Assembly (NCBI RefSeq): GCF_019645835.1
Contig: NZ_CP080998.1
Span: forward strand, 744,001 to 808,000
DNA: 64,000 nucleotides
Source: Mycolicibacterium holsaticum DSM 44478 = JCM 12374
GTDB lineage: Bacteria; Actinomycetota; Actinomycetes; Mycobacteriales; Mycobacteriaceae
Reading direction: 5' to 3'
Below the pieces are notes generated by a model. It saw only the letters and a program-made list of their open reading frames with translations. It searched no databases and had not been told where the DNA came from. Positions within the stretch are counted from its first letter, which is position 1; each line of letters starts with the position of its first letter. Shown one piece after another: positions 1 to 7,989 of this stretch. Both the position numbers and the translations under genes were made by a program.

Positions 1-2233
1 GCACAAGCCCGAGCACGAACACGTTCAGCAGGCTCAGACCGGCAGCCGCCATGACCACGTAACCGCCGATGGTGAACGGCCGCAAGAATCGGGTGATCCC
101 GGCCGTGGCCTCCAAACGCCACTGCTCGTCGTCATAGACCCACAATCCGGCATCCAGGTCGACGAAGTCGGCGCGGTGGGTGGCCGCGTCCGCCGGTGAC
201 GGGTACGCCACCGCGACCTGGTCGCGCCCGGCGGCCCAATCGGTGCGCGCCAGCGTGTCGGAGACCAACACGATGTCACCGACGGCGGCGTCGTTGACCA
301 TCCGGGGGGTAAAGAGGCCTGCCACCCGGTATTGCTGGGGCCCTTGCACTGTCGGCAGCGTCACGGTGTCACCCGCCGCAACGCCGAGCCGGCCGGCGGC
401 AATCTCGCTCAGACCGATGTCCCCGCCGCGCAGGTCCGCCCAGAACCGGTCAGCTCCAGCGGTCGGCGCATACACGCCCTGGCTGTACCAGTCGCCGGGT
501 GAAACGCCGACGACCAAGCGCGACGACGTCCCTGAGGAGATCATCGATCGCCAGCGGGTGGACACGCTGCGTCCTTCGGCGGCGCGGGCCACCGCCTCGA
601 ACGTGGTATCGGAAAGCCGACCGTCGCGCTGATCGAGCACGGACTGCGCGCTGATCAACAAAGCGGCGGGCAGCAGTTCGCCCTTCTGAGCGGCGATCTG
701 GTCGGTGCCAAGCAGTTGCATGCTGTGCGCGCCGATGGCGAAGCTGGTGCCCTCGGCCAACAGCGCGGCGGAGAATGCGAACAGCAGTGTGTAGCGCCGA
801 AAGTCGGCCCCCAGCAAGCGTGCGACCGCAGGACGCACCGCCGTCAGCGCCTCGATCAACACCCTGGCAGCGCGCGGAGCGATCCACACCGAGGCCAATA
901 CCAAGCCGCACAGGCCCAACGTCATGCCGTTGATGCCCACGTTGAGCGGCAGGCGGCCCCGCTCGAAGACCTGCAACACGACGAACGAACCCGCGAGCAT
1001 GGCCGCGCCGGCGATTAGCGGCCACACCGGGACGGTTCTGGCCCGCTGCACTCCGCCGACGCTGGACATCGACGCCAGCGGCCCGTCCCGGACCAGCCTG
1101 ACCGCCGGTCCCGTCATCGCGAGCACTCCGCAGATGATCCCCGCGCCGGCGCCGAGCGCGACCAGGCCCGGGGTGAAGTGCGCGGTGATGGTACCCCCGG
1201 AGCCCGCCAGCATCGATTTTCCGAACGTGTCGACCAGATACGTTCCGAGCAGGAAACCGCTTGGGATGCCCAGTAATCCGCCCAACATGCCTACCACGGC
1301 ACCTTCGCAGAGCATCCCGGCGAACAACCCGAGGGGTTTGGCACCGATGGCGCCGATGGTTCCCATCACCGCGCGCCGGTCCTCGACGGCCAGCAGGATG
1401 GTGTTCACCGCGATGAGGATGCCGATGATGATGCCGGCCGCCGCGGTGAGGTTGAAGCTCTGCGTGGCGTTTTCGAACACCGCGGGAAGGTGCGGCCGCG
1501 GCGGGCCGGCCGTTGCTACGCCGGCGATGACGCGTTCCACATCCGTTGTGACGTCGGCGATGTCGCTGCGGGACTTCGGCAGTACGAACGCGGCCGTGGC
1601 GTAACCGGGAGTGGAGAGCAGGTTCGCGGCAAGTTCCGCCGAAGGCGCCAACAGCACATAGCCGTCGTTGATGCCCGCGACCCGGTCGAATTCGGGGAAC
1701 GTCGAGCCCAAGTACGCCGACGCGGCGGGCAGCCCGGGAATGTGCACCTCGTCGCCGGGTGCCAGGCCGTGTCGTTCGGCGATGACCGCCGGAATCTGCA
1801 GTGGCACACCGGGTCCGTCCGCGGGCTTTTCGTTGCGGGCGCGCTGCTCGCAGTCGAACGGGCCGACGAGCAACTCGATCTGGCATGACCCGCCGAGGAG
1901 AAAGAAGCCACGGCTGTCCCCCGCGACGTCCACGGGCGTCAGGGCGGCGACGACCGGGATGACCGCGTCCGCGCCCGTGACTTCGGCCTTCAGCCGGTTG
2001 ACCGTCTCGATCGGCAACCGGCCACTCACGTTCGGGGTGACCTCGAGCACGCCCTTGTCGGCGGCGTGGGTGAGCGCCGGACCGAACGAGTCGAATGGCC
2101 GGGCGAGTTCGGCTTTGAGAATCAGCACCCCGAGGACCACGGTCACGCCCAGTGCGACGCCGATCACGCTGAGCAGGGTGCGGCGCCAGTCGGCGATCAG
2201 CGCGGCGAGGTGGACCCGCCGGAAAGTAAGCAT
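1..2233 (-). CDS. ABC transporter permease, FtsX/MacB type (3' end beyond window)
   Basis: Membrane subunit of an FtsX-family ABC exporter. The reading frame is open from an ATG at 2233 to the left edge (at least 744 residues), so the C-terminus is missing. A first membrane helix (about residues 15-35) is followed by a large extracytoplasmic region of about 220 residues. A bundle of helices then spans about 260-380, with more at about 400-450 and 485. A second extracytoplasmic part and a helix at about 725 follow, which is the duplicated two-FtsX-domain layout. The start ATG overlaps the TGA of the ATPase gene by one base (TGATG), so the pair is coupled. Substrate unknown; lipid, lipoprotein or peptide export is typical of the family. 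Confidence 0.88.
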   Translation of the reverse strand, partial: MLTFRRVHLAALIADWRRTLLSVIGVALGVTVVLGVLILKAELARPFDSFGPALTHAADKGVLEVTPNVSGRLPIETVNRLKAEVTGADAVIPVVAALTPVDVAGDSRGFFLLGGSCQIELLVGPFDCEQRARNEKPADGPGVPLQIPAVIAERHGLAPGDEVHIPGLPAASAYLGSTFPEFDRVAGINDGYVLLAPSAELAANLLSTPGYATAAFVLPKSRSDIADVTTDVERVIAGVATAGPPRPHLPAVFENATQSFNLTAAAGIIIGILIAVNTILLAVEDRRAVMGTIGAIGAKPLGLFAGMLCEGAVVGMLGGLLGIPSGFLLGTYLVDTFGKSMLAGSGGTITAHFTPGLVALGAGAGIICGVLAMTGPAVRLVRDGPLASMSSVGGVQRARTVPVWPLIAGAAMLAGSFVVLQVFERGRLPLNVGINGMTLGLCGLVLASVWIAPRAARVLIEALTAVRPAVARLLGADFRRYTLLFAFSAALLAEGTSFAIGAHSMQLLGTDQIAAQKGELLPAALLISAQSVLDQRDGRLSDTTFEAVARAAEGRSVSTRWRSMISSGTSSRLVVGVSPGDWYSQGVYAPTAGADRFWADLRGGDIGLSEIAAGRLGVAAGDTVTLPTVQGPQQYRVAGLFTPRMVNDAAVGDIVLVSDTLARTDWAAGRDQVAVAYPSPADAATHRADFVDLDAGLWVYDDEQWRLEATAGITRFLRPFTIGGYVVMAAAGLSLLNVFVLGLV

Positions 2234-2928
2234 CACTGCTCTGCGGCGGGCATACCCGCGTGCGCGCGTCCGTCGACGAGGTGCAGTTCGCGGGAGCCGT
2301 AGCTGGCGGCGACCCGGTCGTGGGTCACCACGACCACCGCCGCGCCGTCTTCGTCGGACAGCCTGCGCATCAGCTCCAGCACCTCGGTCGAGGAATGGCT
2401 GTCCAGGTTTCCGGTCGGTTCGTCGGCGAGGACCAGCGACGGCCGGGCCACCAGCGCGCGCGCCACCGCGACCCTCTGCAGTTGTCCGCCCGACAGCTCG
2501 GCTGGCAGGTGCCGGGCCCGGTCGGCGAGACCGACCCGCTCCAGCAACTCCTCGGCGCGTGCGTCGGCGGTGCGGGCAGACATCCCGTCGAGCACCAGCG
2601 GCAACGACACGTTCTGCACGGCGGTCAGCATCGGGACCAGATTGAAGAACTGGAACACGAATCCGAGGTTGCGCCGCCGGAATGCGGCGCGCGCCGCGGT
2701 GCTCGTCGACCACACGTTCTGTCCGCTCACCGCCACGGTGCCGCGGTCGGGTGCGTCCAGCCCGCCGGCGATGTGAAGGAGGGTGGACTTGCCGGCGCCC
2801 GACGGCCCGGTGACGACGACGAATTCGCCTGATTGCACCGTGAAGTCGAAGTCGACGAGCACGCGCACCAGCTCGTCGCCCCTGCGGTAGGTCTTGTCGA
2901 CACCCTCGAGCTGCAGTACGGCTGGCAC
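2233..2928 (-). CDS. ABC transporter ATP-binding protein (LolD/MacB family)
   Basis: Cytoplasmic ATPase partner of the adjacent permease, 231 residues. Visible in order: Walker A GPSGAGKST near residue 41, Q-loop in FVFQFFNL, signature LSGGQLQRVAVARAL, Walker B LVLADEP followed by the TGNLD D-loop, and the switch histidine in VVTHD. Length and motifs fit the LolD/MacB/FtsE group that drives exporters with FtsX-type permeases. Start is GTG at 2928 with no strong Shine-Dalgarno sequence. An 18-bp inverted repeat lies 36 bp upstream. Confidence 0.95.
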   Translation of the reverse strand: MPAVLQLEGVDKTYRRGDELVRVLVDFDFTVQSGEFVVVTGPSGAGKSTLLHIAGGLDAPDRGTVAVSGQNVWSTSTAARAAFRRRNLGFVFQFFNLVPMLTAVQNVSLPLVLDGMSARTADARAEELLERVGLADRARHLPAELSGGQLQRVAVARALVARPSLVLADEPTGNLDSHSSTEVLELMRRLSDEDGAAVVVVTHDRVAASYGSRELHLVDGRAHAGMPAAEQ

Positions 2929-2963
2929 GTCGTTGATCGTCGCCCGCGCCCGTGGCGACGAGC

Positions 2964-2981
2964 GCAGTAGCGCACTACTGC
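2964..2981. promoter_or_regulatory. Inverted repeat upstream of the ABC exporter operon
   Basis: Perfect 7-bp arms GCAGTAG / CTACTGC separated by four bases, 36 bp before the ATPase start codon. A second, looser dyad (CGTACT at 3002-3007, AGTACG at 3020-3025) follows. Position suits an operator for a dimeric repressor, but no regulator gene is adjacent. The rest of 2930-3203 shows only further short dyads and no convincing gene. Confidence 0.4.
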
Positions 2982-3203
2982 AAAGCCGCCCTGGCCGGCG
3001 CCGTACTACCTAGAAGCTCAGTACGACTGCCCGTTGGCGTAGCGTTGTCGGCGGAAGTAGCGCCCCTTGCGATCGTCACCCCAACAGTTACCAATTAGTC
3101 GTACTTCCACCACCTAGCCTCCCTACGTAGGCTCTTCGCCGCGATGGTGCTCCAGCCGCCAGTTATCGCCTCGTCGTAGTATGGCCATGGTTTTATCGAG
3201 CCA

Positions 3204-3279
3204 GCCGCGTTAGCTCAGTTGGTAGAGCATCGCCCTTGTAAGGCGAATGTCGAGAGTTCGAGTCTCTCACGCGGCTCCA
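3204..3279 (+). tRNA. thrT: tRNA-Thr (anticodon UGU)
   Basis: A 76-base cloverleaf. The acceptor stem GCCGCGT pairs with ACGCGGC and the D-arm contains TAGCTCAGTTGG. The anticodon stem TCGCC/GGCGA encloses the loop CTTGTAA with anticodon TGT. The T-arm is GAGAG-TTCGAGT-CTCTC, followed by discriminator T and an encoded CCA at 3277-3279. It reads threonine ACA (and likely ACG) codons. A decayed endonuclease gene starts 33 bp downstream. Confidence 0.98.
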
Positions 3280-3311
3280 TTATTGTCGGCCCTCGAGGTT
3301 AGCGTCTCGCT

Positions 3312-3670
3312 ATGTCGATGACCTGCCTCGGTCGCGGCCTCGGTGTAAAGGTCGTCAACAAAAAGTGTTCTGCCCCAACGCATGCCAGCAGTCATATCGT
3401 CGACGACTACCAAGGGAACTACGTTCGGGATTTCCTACATGAACAGCAGGGAGGGAGTTGTGCAATCTGCGGAATCAAGGGGGAGTGGAATGGCTCGCCC
3501 CTTGCGCTGATCATCGACCATATCGATGGCGACGCAACTAACAACCGTCGTAACAACCTGCGGCTCGTTTGTCCCAACTGTGACAGCCAATTGCCGACGT
3601 ACAAGGCGAGAATCGCGGTAGTGGTCGTTATTACCGACGACAGCGGTATGCCGACGGACAGTCCTACTGA
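3312..3670 (+). pseudogene. Frameshifted HNH endonuclease remnant
   Basis: The central part in the 3312 frame is a clear HNH nuclease: CAICG, then DHIDGDATNNRRNNLRL, then CPNCDSQLPTYKAR, giving two zinc-binding CxxC pairs around the H-N-N core. After the arginine codon at 3609-3611 the frame runs on unrelated sequence to 3782. Losing one A at 3611-3612 explains this: the next frame reads NRGSGRYYRRQRYADGQSY and stops at 3670, which looks like the natural tail of this family. The N-terminus seems damaged too: FCPNACQQSYR lies in another frame at 3368-3400, after a run of As. I infer at least two frame changes plus loss of an internal linker. A sequencing error in homopolymers is the alternative. 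Confidence 0.75.
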
Positions 3671-3682
3671 CGCGCTCACGCT

Positions 3683-3726
3683 GACAGAGAGCCGGGTTGT
3701 CGGTTCGGAGAACTCCGCTCTCTGTC
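3683..3726. terminator. Hairpin between the HNH remnant and the leftward repeat-protein gene
   Basis: Perfect 10-bp stem GACAGAGAGC (3683-3692) / GCTCTCTGTC (3717-3726) with a 24-base loop that itself holds CGGAG-AA-CTCCG. It lies between two convergent reading directions (stops at 3670 and 3753), as expected for a bidirectional terminator. No T-tract is present, which is common in mycobacteria. Confidence 0.5.
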
Positions 3727-3752
3727 AAGAGCCTCGAAGCGGACATCGCGGG

Positions 3753-4571
3753 TCACTCCTCGGCCTCGATGATGCGCTGTGACGTCACGGTCCGCGACGT
3801 CGAGCGGGCCCGTGGCCGGCGGCCCGGTATCGGGATGCGGTCGGCGATGTTGCTCAGCGGGTTGACCACCTGCGCCAGCGTGATGACGGCCTCGTGCAGC
3901 GCGTCGATCGTCGGTGCCAGTGCCTCGAGCCCGGGTGCCAAGCGGTTCAGGGTGTCGGCGACGTCGGCCAGCTTCAGCAGTGGCCCGTCCGGGTCGGTCA
4001 ACGTGTCGAGCAGCCCGTCTTCGGCAAGCAGGCGATCGGCCACCCCGTCCTCGCGCAGCACCCGCTCGATCAGCCCGTCGTTGGCCAGCAACTGGTCCGC
4101 CAGCCCACCCGGGGCGATGACCCGCGACAGCGCGCCGTCCTCGGTGGTCATCCGGTCGATCAAACCGTCCTCGGAGGCGATCTGGTCCACCAGCCCGCCC
4201 GGCGCCAGCGCCCTGCTGACCGCGCCGTTCTCGGCGGTCAGCCGGTCCAGCAGGCCGCCCTCCTCGGTGAGCTGATCGACCAGCCCGCCCGGGCGCAGCA
4301 GCCGGTCGATCGGGCCGTTGGGCCGCAGCGCGCGGCCGAGGGGCGCATCGTCGTCCATCAGCCTGGCCAGCCGGTTCGCCCGTTCCACCGCGTCGTCGAG
4401 GCCCAGCATGTGCGCCACCGAGGCGTTGCGCGAGGCCGTGTTCGCTTCACCCAGTGAACGCTGCGCCATGCCGAGCGCGCCGCTGGCCATGGAAATCCCT
4501 GCGTCGGCCATCGCGAGCCCGACCCGCACCGGGGCCGTCGCCAGGTCCGTCACGGCTTTGCCGAGGTTCAT
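3753..4571 (-). CDS. Decapeptide-repeat protein, divergent from phoP (Rv0756c position)
   Basis: Protein of 272 residues, function unknown. Residues 75-204 are thirteen back-to-back decapeptides of the form [D/G/N]-G-[L/P/A]-hydrophobic-[D/S]-[R/Q]-hydrophobic-x-x-[E/P], for example GGLVDQLTEE, GGLLDRLTAE and DGLIERVLRE. They group into a 30-residue super-repeat marked by PGGLxDQ. The N-terminus (residues 1-55) is an amphipathic Ala/Gly/Met-rich segment, and the C-terminus (about 250-262) is Arg/Pro-rich. No signal peptide or membrane helix is evident. A TAGACT hexamer ends six bases before the ATG, suggesting a leaderless transcript. A PhoP-type box lies 33 bp upstream. Orthology to Rv0756c is inferred from position. 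Confidence 0.85.
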   Translation of the reverse strand: MNLGKAVTDLATAPVRVGLAMADAGISMASGALGMAQRSLGEANTASRNASVAHMLGLDDAVERANRLARLMDDDAPLGRALRPNGPIDRLLRPGGLVDQLTEEGGLLDRLTAENGAVSRALAPGGLVDQIASEDGLIDRMTTEDGALSRVIAPGGLADQLLANDGLIERVLREDGVADRLLAEDGLLDTLTDPDGPLLKLADVADTLNRLAPGLEALAPTIDALHEAVITLAQVVNPLSNIADRIPIPGRRPRARSTSRTVTSQRIIEAEE

Positions 4572-4603
4572 CGCACCAGTCTATGGACCCCGCAATACCA
4601 AAC

Positions 4604-4621
4604 TCACAGGAACTTCACAGC
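4604..4621 (+). promoter_or_regulatory. PhoP-type direct-repeat box upstream of phoP
   Basis: TCACAG at 4604-4609 and TCACAGC at 4615-4621 repeat with an 11-bp period. This is the arrangement described for mycobacterial PhoP sites (TCACAGC-N4-TCACAGC). The box lies between the divergent repeat-protein gene (start 4571) and phoP, so autoregulation of phoP and control of the neighbour are both possible. Confidence 0.75.
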
Positions 4622-4664
4622 GTCCATGCAGGATGATTGCAAGGGAAGCGACGACAGTGGCGGA

Positions 4665-5384
4665 ATGGCTATGCCTGCATCATCAGAAACGATCCCAGAA
4701 GCAAAGGTGCTCGTTGTCGACGATGAGACCAATATCGTCGATCTTCTCTCCGTGAGCCTGAAGTTCCAAGGATTCGAGGTCCACACGGCCTCGAACGGTC
4801 CCGCCGCGCTGGACGCCGCACGTGAGGTACGGCCGGACGCCGTCATCCTCGACGTGATGATGCCCGGCATGGACGGGTTCGGGCTGCTGCGGCGGCTGCG
4901 CGCCGACGGCATCGACGCACCCGCGCTGTTCCTGACGGCCCGCGACTCGCTACAGGACAAGATCGCCGGGCTGACCCTCGGCGGCGACGACTACGTCACC
5001 AAACCGTTCAGCCTGGAAGAGGTGGTCGCGCGCCTGCGGGTCATCCTGCGCCGAACCGGCCGCGGCGTCGAGGAGCCGCGCAGTTCGCGGCTGTCCTTCG
5101 CCGACATCGACCTCGACGAGGACACCCACGAGGTGTGGAAGGCCGGCGAGCCGGTATCGCTGTCGCCGACGGAGTTCACCCTGCTGCGGTACTTCATGAT
5201 CAACGCGGGCACGGTGTTGTCCAAGCCCAAGATCCTCGACCACGTCTGGCGCTATGACTTCGGCGGCGACGTCAACGTCGTCGAGTCCTACGTCTCCTAC
5301 CTGCGCCGCAAGATCGACACCGGAGACAAACGCCTGCTGCACACGTTGCGCGGCGTCGGATACGTGCTTCGAGAACCTCGGTAG
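4665..5384 (+). CDS. phoP: Two-component response regulator PhoP
   Basis: OmpR-family transcription factor, near-identical in its core to M. tuberculosis PhoP. In mycobacteria PhoP controls lipid synthesis, acid and redox responses and ESX-1-linked genes. The receiver domain has the acidic pair in VLVVDDE, phospho-acceptor Asp63 in ILDVMMPGMDG and Lys113 in YVTKPFS. The C-terminal winged helix contains SPTEFTLLRYF and NVVESYVSYLRRKID. ATG 4665 is chosen because an upstream in-frame ATG at 4626 sits only five bases after the PhoP box and lacks a good ribosome site; 4626 remains possible (13 more residues). The TAG stop overlaps the phoR GTG by one base. Confidence 0.97.
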   Translation: MAMPASSETIPEAKVLVVDDETNIVDLLSVSLKFQGFEVHTASNGPAALDAAREVRPDAVILDVMMPGMDGFGLLRRLRADGIDAPALFLTARDSLQDKIAGLTLGGDDYVTKPFSLEEVVARLRVILRRTGRGVEEPRSSRLSFADIDLDEDTHEVWKAGEPVSLSPTEFTLLRYFMINAGTVLSKPKILDHVWRYDFGGDVNVVESYVSYLRRKIDTGDKRLLHTLRGVGYVLREPR

Positions 5385-6859
5385 TGCGCAAAGGCGTGCC
5401 GCTGCGAGTCGGGTTGGTCGCCGCCACCCTGCTGCTGGTAGCGCTCGGGCTGCTCGCCTCCGGTGTCGCGGTGACGTCGATACTGCGGCACAGCCTGAGC
5501 AGCCGGGTGGATCAGGAACTGCTCGACGCCTCCGGCAGCTGGGCGCAAGTCCCGCGCCGCACGCCGGTCGTCCCGACGGAGGGACCCAACCCCGCCCGTC
5601 CACCGTCGAACTTCTACGTGCGCGGCGTCGACGCCGACGGCCGCATCTGGATGGCGGTCAACGACCGCCAGGCCGAACCGGCGTTGCCCGACGACAACGA
5701 CGTGGGCCCGGTTCCGGTCACCATCGGTTCGATCGGTGACTCCGATGTGGCGTGGCGGGCGATGACCGTGCGCGGACCCGGCGGTGAGCTCATCACCGTC
5801 GCGATCGACCTGTCCGACGTGCAGACGACCGTGCGGGCCCTGGTGTATGCCCAGATCGGCATCGGGCTGGCGGTGCTGCTGGTGCTCGGCGTCGCCGGCT
5901 ATGCCGTGGTGCATCGCAGCCTGCGCCCGTTGGTGGAGGTGGAACAGACCGCCGCGGCGATCGCCGCAGGGCAGTTCGACCGCCGCATACCCGAACGTGA
6001 TTCGCGCACCGAGGTCGGCCGACTTTCGTTGGCGCTCAACGGAATGCTCACCCAGATCCAGCGCGCCTTGGCGGCCTCGGAATCTTCGGCCGAGCAGGCC
6101 CGCAGTTCTGAGGACCGGATGCGACGTTTCATCACCGACGCCAGCCACGAGCTGCGCACCCCGCTGACCACCATCCGCGGCTTCGCCGAGTTGTATCGCC
6201 AGGGCGCCGCCCGTGACATCGAGATGCTGATGAGCCGCATCGAAAGCGAGTCGAGCCGGATGGGGCTGCTCGTGGAGGATCTGTTGCTTCTCGCCCGGCT
6301 CGACGCCCAGCGACCCCTGGACCGGCGCCGCGTCGACCTGCTGGCGCTGGCCACCGACGCCGTGCACGATGCCCGTTCCATCGCCCCGCAGCGCGACATC
6401 ACCGTGGAGGTGTTCGACGGTCCGGGCACTCCCGAAGTGCTCGGCGACGAGCCTCGACTGCGCCAGGTGATCGGGAACCTGATGGCCAACGCACTGCAAC
6501 ACACGCCTGGGTCCGCCAAGGTCACCGTGCGGGTGGGCACCGCGGGCGACAGCGCGGTGCTGGAGGTGTGTGACAGGGGCCCCGGCATGAGTGCCGACGA
6601 CGCCCATCGGGTCTTCGAGCGGTTCTACCGCGCCGACTCGTCACGGGCCAGGGCCAGCGGCGGGACCGGGCTGGGGTTGTCGATCGTGGACTCGCTGGTG
6701 CGCGCGCATTGCGGCACCGTCGCGGTCACCACCGCGACCGGGGAAGGTAGCCGGTTCCGGGTCACGCTGCCGCGGATCACCGATGATGCGGAGTTTCTTG
6801 CCAATGATGTTGAAAACCAGGGGAATTGGACTACCCCTGCGGAGCGCGGGGAAAGTTAA
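5384..6859 (+). CDS. phoR: Sensor histidine kinase PhoR
   Basis: Membrane sensor kinase that phosphorylates PhoP, 491 residues. An N-terminal helix (about 8-30) and a second helix (about 150-172) flank an extracytoplasmic sensor loop. HAMP, dimerization and ATPase domains follow. The phospho-accepting His255 lies in DASHELRTPLTT. The N box is NLMANALQHT, the G1 box is DRGPGM and the G2 box is GGTGLGLS. GTG at 5384 overlaps the phoP stop (TAGTG), giving a coupled two-gene operon. The last 20 or so residues after the ATPase fold are poorly conserved-looking. Confidence 0.97.
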   Translation: MRKGVPLRVGLVAATLLLVALGLLASGVAVTSILRHSLSSRVDQELLDASGSWAQVPRRTPVVPTEGPNPARPPSNFYVRGVDADGRIWMAVNDRQAEPALPDDNDVGPVPVTIGSIGDSDVAWRAMTVRGPGGELITVAIDLSDVQTTVRALVYAQIGIGLAVLLVLGVAGYAVVHRSLRPLVEVEQTAAAIAAGQFDRRIPERDSRTEVGRLSLALNGMLTQIQRALAASESSAEQARSSEDRMRRFITDASHELRTPLTTIRGFAELYRQGAARDIEMLMSRIESESSRMGLLVEDLLLLARLDAQRPLDRRRVDLLALATDAVHDARSIAPQRDITVEVFDGPGTPEVLGDEPRLRQVIGNLMANALQHTPGSAKVTVRVGTAGDSAVLEVCDRGPGMSADDAHRVFERFYRADSSRARASGGTGLGLSIVDSLVRAHCGTVAVTTATGEGSRFRVTLPRITDDAEFLANDVENQGNWTTPAERGES

Positions 6860-7244
6860 CGTTGCCGTGGCCGGAGCTGAGCCCGCCGAACGACGCGCCC
6901 GGGCGATACGATGGATGTTCGCATTGCTATCTATCTCAGCAATGCACTCTGTATTAGGCACCACAGCTCAACCAGTGTCCAGCGCTGTACAGCTAATAAT
7001 ATTGACTAACTGAACGTGTTGCAGTTTTCGTAAGGATAGTTTCTGTTTGAAGGAGTTGCGTCGGGGCCAAATATTTGCCATACGGCCGCAGGCCTCTGGT
7101 TACACAGCGCATTTGCAGATTGAAAGAATTGCTCTCCGCAAAGCCCTGCGCCGCGAATCAACATGCTTCGCTTCGCTTTTGAGGGACTTTCGCCATTTCT
7201 TCGGTACCTTCTGCGTGTCGAAGACCGCATACGACTGACGGAGC
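6860..7244. other. AT-richer intergenic region after phoR
   Basis: 385 bp with no convincing gene and visibly lower G+C than its surroundings, especially 6930-7210. It holds a 10-bp palindrome GCTGTACAGC (6984-6993) and a TTGACT at 7003-7008 without a well-spaced -10. Short frames exist on both strands but lack matched start signals. It may be remnant transferred DNA between phoR and the HIT gene. Confidence 0.5.
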
Positions 7245-7547
7245 GTGACAGGGTTGAGCCGCACCAGGCCAATCAGCGATGAGCCGGCTGACGCCGCTGG
7301 GAATTACTGCGACTGTGGTAAGCCGGCACGCGCCATCAGGGTGTTGACCGACTACGACTTCGAGGTCGCCGTGGGCGCGGCGGCGCAGGACGCGGTCTGG
7401 AAAACGCAGCATCCGCTCACCCACCACCTGGCAGAGGACGACCCGCGCCGGACGAAATACCTGCGCGAGTACCAGTCATCGGTGGGCCGACAGGTTCTTG
7501 CTGCGATCGCGCGCCTGACGACCATCGACTTGTGCAGGCGCTCTTGA
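7245..7547 (+). CDS. Hypothetical protein, possibly a gene fragment
   Basis: A 100-residue frame from GTG 7245, convergent with the HIT gene. From about residue 33 (VLTDYDFEVAV) to the end, codon use is typical of the chromosome and the peptide looks protein-like (TQHPLTHHLAEDDPRRTKYL). The first 30 residues are less convincing apart from CDCGKP. No family recognised and no clear Shine-Dalgarno site. It could be the surviving 3' part of a larger gene, since the DNA just upstream is AT-richer and unlike its neighbours. Confidence 0.4.
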   Translation: MTGLSRTRPISDEPADAAGNYCDCGKPARAIRVLTDYDFEVAVGAAAQDAVWKTQHPLTHHLAEDDPRRTKYLREYQSSVGRQVLAAIARLTTIDLCRRS

Positions 7548-7550
7548 TTC

Positions 7551-7955
7551 TCAGGACAATTCGGCCAGCGCGGCTTTGATCCTGGCCTGCGCATCGTCGA
7601 GCGATTCGGGCGACGGATTCCGGTCGACATGGGCGAACCCGAAGTCGGTCAGGTTGTACGCCGGGAACACGTGCACGTGCAGATGCGGCACTTCCAGCCC
7701 CGCGATGATGACACCGGCCCGCTGGGCGCCGAACGCCTTGCACACGGCCTTGCCGATCAACTGGGAGACCTCCATCACCCGGCCGAAGACCGCGGGCTCG
7801 ATCTCCTGCCAGTGATCGATCTCCGCGCGCGGTACCACGAGGGTGTGGCCCTGTGTCATCGGTTCGATCGTCAGGAACGCGACGATGTCGTCGTCCTCGT
7901 AGACGAACCTGCCGGGCAGTTCTCCGTTGATGATCTTGGTGAAGATCGTTGCCAT
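7551..7955 (-). CDS. HIT family nucleotide-binding protein (Rv0759c-like)
   Basis: Histidine-triad hydrolase of 134 residues. Family members cleave nucleoside phosphoramidates or dinucleotides such as AMP conjugates. The catalytic triad is His91-Leu-His93-Val-His95-Val, and the N-terminal half has [21 protein letters not shown] 7955 is preferred over an upstream ATG because TATGCT ends seven bases before it, the leaderless pattern. It sits between phoPR and the leftward redox cluster, as Rv0759c does in M. tuberculosis. Confidence 0.95.
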   Translation of the reverse strand: MATIFTKIINGELPGRFVYEDDDIVAFLTIEPMTQGHTLVVPRAEIDHWQEIEPAVFGRVMEVSQLIGKAVCKAFGAQRAGVIIAGLEVPHLHVHVFPAYNLTDFGFAHVDRNPSPESLDDAQARIKAALAELS

Positions 7956-7989
7956 GGCCCTGAGCATAGTGAGGGTGCGTGCCGACGTC

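Noticed and set aside
3204..3782. Attachment-site duplication of the tRNA-Thr 3' end
   Set aside because: No second copy of the T-arm/acceptor sequence was found in the window, and no integrase is present.
7006..7272. Leftward 88-residue frame and a shorter basic frame in the AT-richer region after phoR
   Set aside because: No start signal, no recognisable family, and composition typical of noncoding low-GC DNA.
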